In this document: piece by piece, positions 20,761-20,921 of the stretch | Position numbering within the stretch: the first letter of the stretch is position 1 | Layout: each line of letters begins with the position of its first letter | Virus record (IMG/VR): IMGVR_UViG_3300021963_000786 | Span: 1-20,921 of that record | Origin: a virus | Reading direction: 5' to 3' (one strand) | Length of the DNA stretch: 20,921 nt | Translations under genes and position numbers: made by a program | The notes under the pieces: generated by a model | Told to the model about the DNA's origin: nothing | What the model saw: only the letters and a program-made list of their open reading frames with translations | The model's database searches: none

Positions 20761-20921
20761 TTACCTTGATTTTAGATTTTTAATTTCTGCTTTCAGTTCA
20801 TCGATCTGTAGCTGCTGCTGCTTAATAGCTTCAATCAGCACGGCTGTAATGTTGCCGTAAGCAACCGAGTATGTTCCTTCAGAATCCTGCTGTACTACTT
20901 CCGGTAGTACCTCCAGGACTT
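20761..20921 (-). CDS. C-terminal end of a second S74 tail fibre, cut by the window edge
   Basis: 52 codons read VLEVLPEVVQQDSEGTYSVA, then YGNITAVLIEAI, then a Gln/Leu/Lys coiled coil, and end at TAA 20763-20761. This aligns with the end of the giant fibre (VLAVVPEVVSQDASG, VAYGNMAGLLIEAI). It is therefore the tail of a second peptidase S74 chaperone domain; the catalytic Ser/Lys part lies outside the window. Confidence 0.85.
   Translation of the reverse strand, partial: VLEVLPEVVQQDSEGTYSVAYGNITAVLIEAIKQQQLQIDELKAEIKNLKSR

Overview
The window is a virion-morphogenesis segment of a tailed bacteriophage with a contractile tail (myovirus morphology). Every convincing gene is on the minus strand, so transcription runs from base 20921 towards base 1. 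The diagnostic genes are a tail sheath, a T4 gp19-like tail tube, a tape-measure protein, a LysM baseplate protein, a baseplate hub carrying a cell-wall hydrolase, and large tail fibres with a self-cleaving S74 chaperone domain. No integrase, tRNA, CRISPR array or insertion sequence was seen. G+C looks moderate and intergenic DNA is very AT-rich. Almost no gene has a Shine-Dalgarno sequence, which fits a host such as Bacteroidota where initiation is usually SD-independent. That host assignment is inference only.

Layout in transcription order. (1) 20921-19224: the C-terminal end of one S74 fibre, a 368-residue lectin-like fibre-accessory protein, and small proteins of 53 and 82 residues. (2) 19199-17193: 121-, 189-, 255- and 59-residue proteins; the 255-residue one shares its N-terminal module with the giant fibre. 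(3) 17116-12049: a 1563-residue S74 fibre overlapping a 130-residue accessory protein. (4) 11986-10583: a 92-residue coiled-coil protein and a 349-residue lectin-like protein. (5) 10528-8300: sheath and tube. (6) 8210-7223: a gp26-like assembly chaperone whose reading frame apparently continues, after a ribosomal frameshift on a run of seven T, into an 89-residue extension. (7) 7191-88: tape measure, baseplate protein, LysM protein, hub-lysozyme and a further small baseplate candidate in a tightly packed operon. (8) 47-1: the first codons of another gene.

Two signals go beyond a standard tail module. First, the +1 (or -2) frameshift at 7493-7499 joins two chaperone pieces directly upstream of the tape measure. 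This is the place where unrelated tailed phages such as lambda and P2 use frameshifted tail-assembly chaperones. Second, a 12-base motif close to TATTTATATAAA, read in the direction of transcription, occurs ten times. All copies lie in intergenic gaps upstream of genes, and three directly follow rho-independent terminators. It looks like the phage's own late promoter. It contains the T4 late-promoter octamer TATAAATA, but on the opposite strand.

Together the genes would build tube and sheath, set tail length (about 100 nm from a 676-residue tape measure), assemble a baseplate able to cut peptidoglycan, and display several fibre and lectin-like proteins for host recognition.
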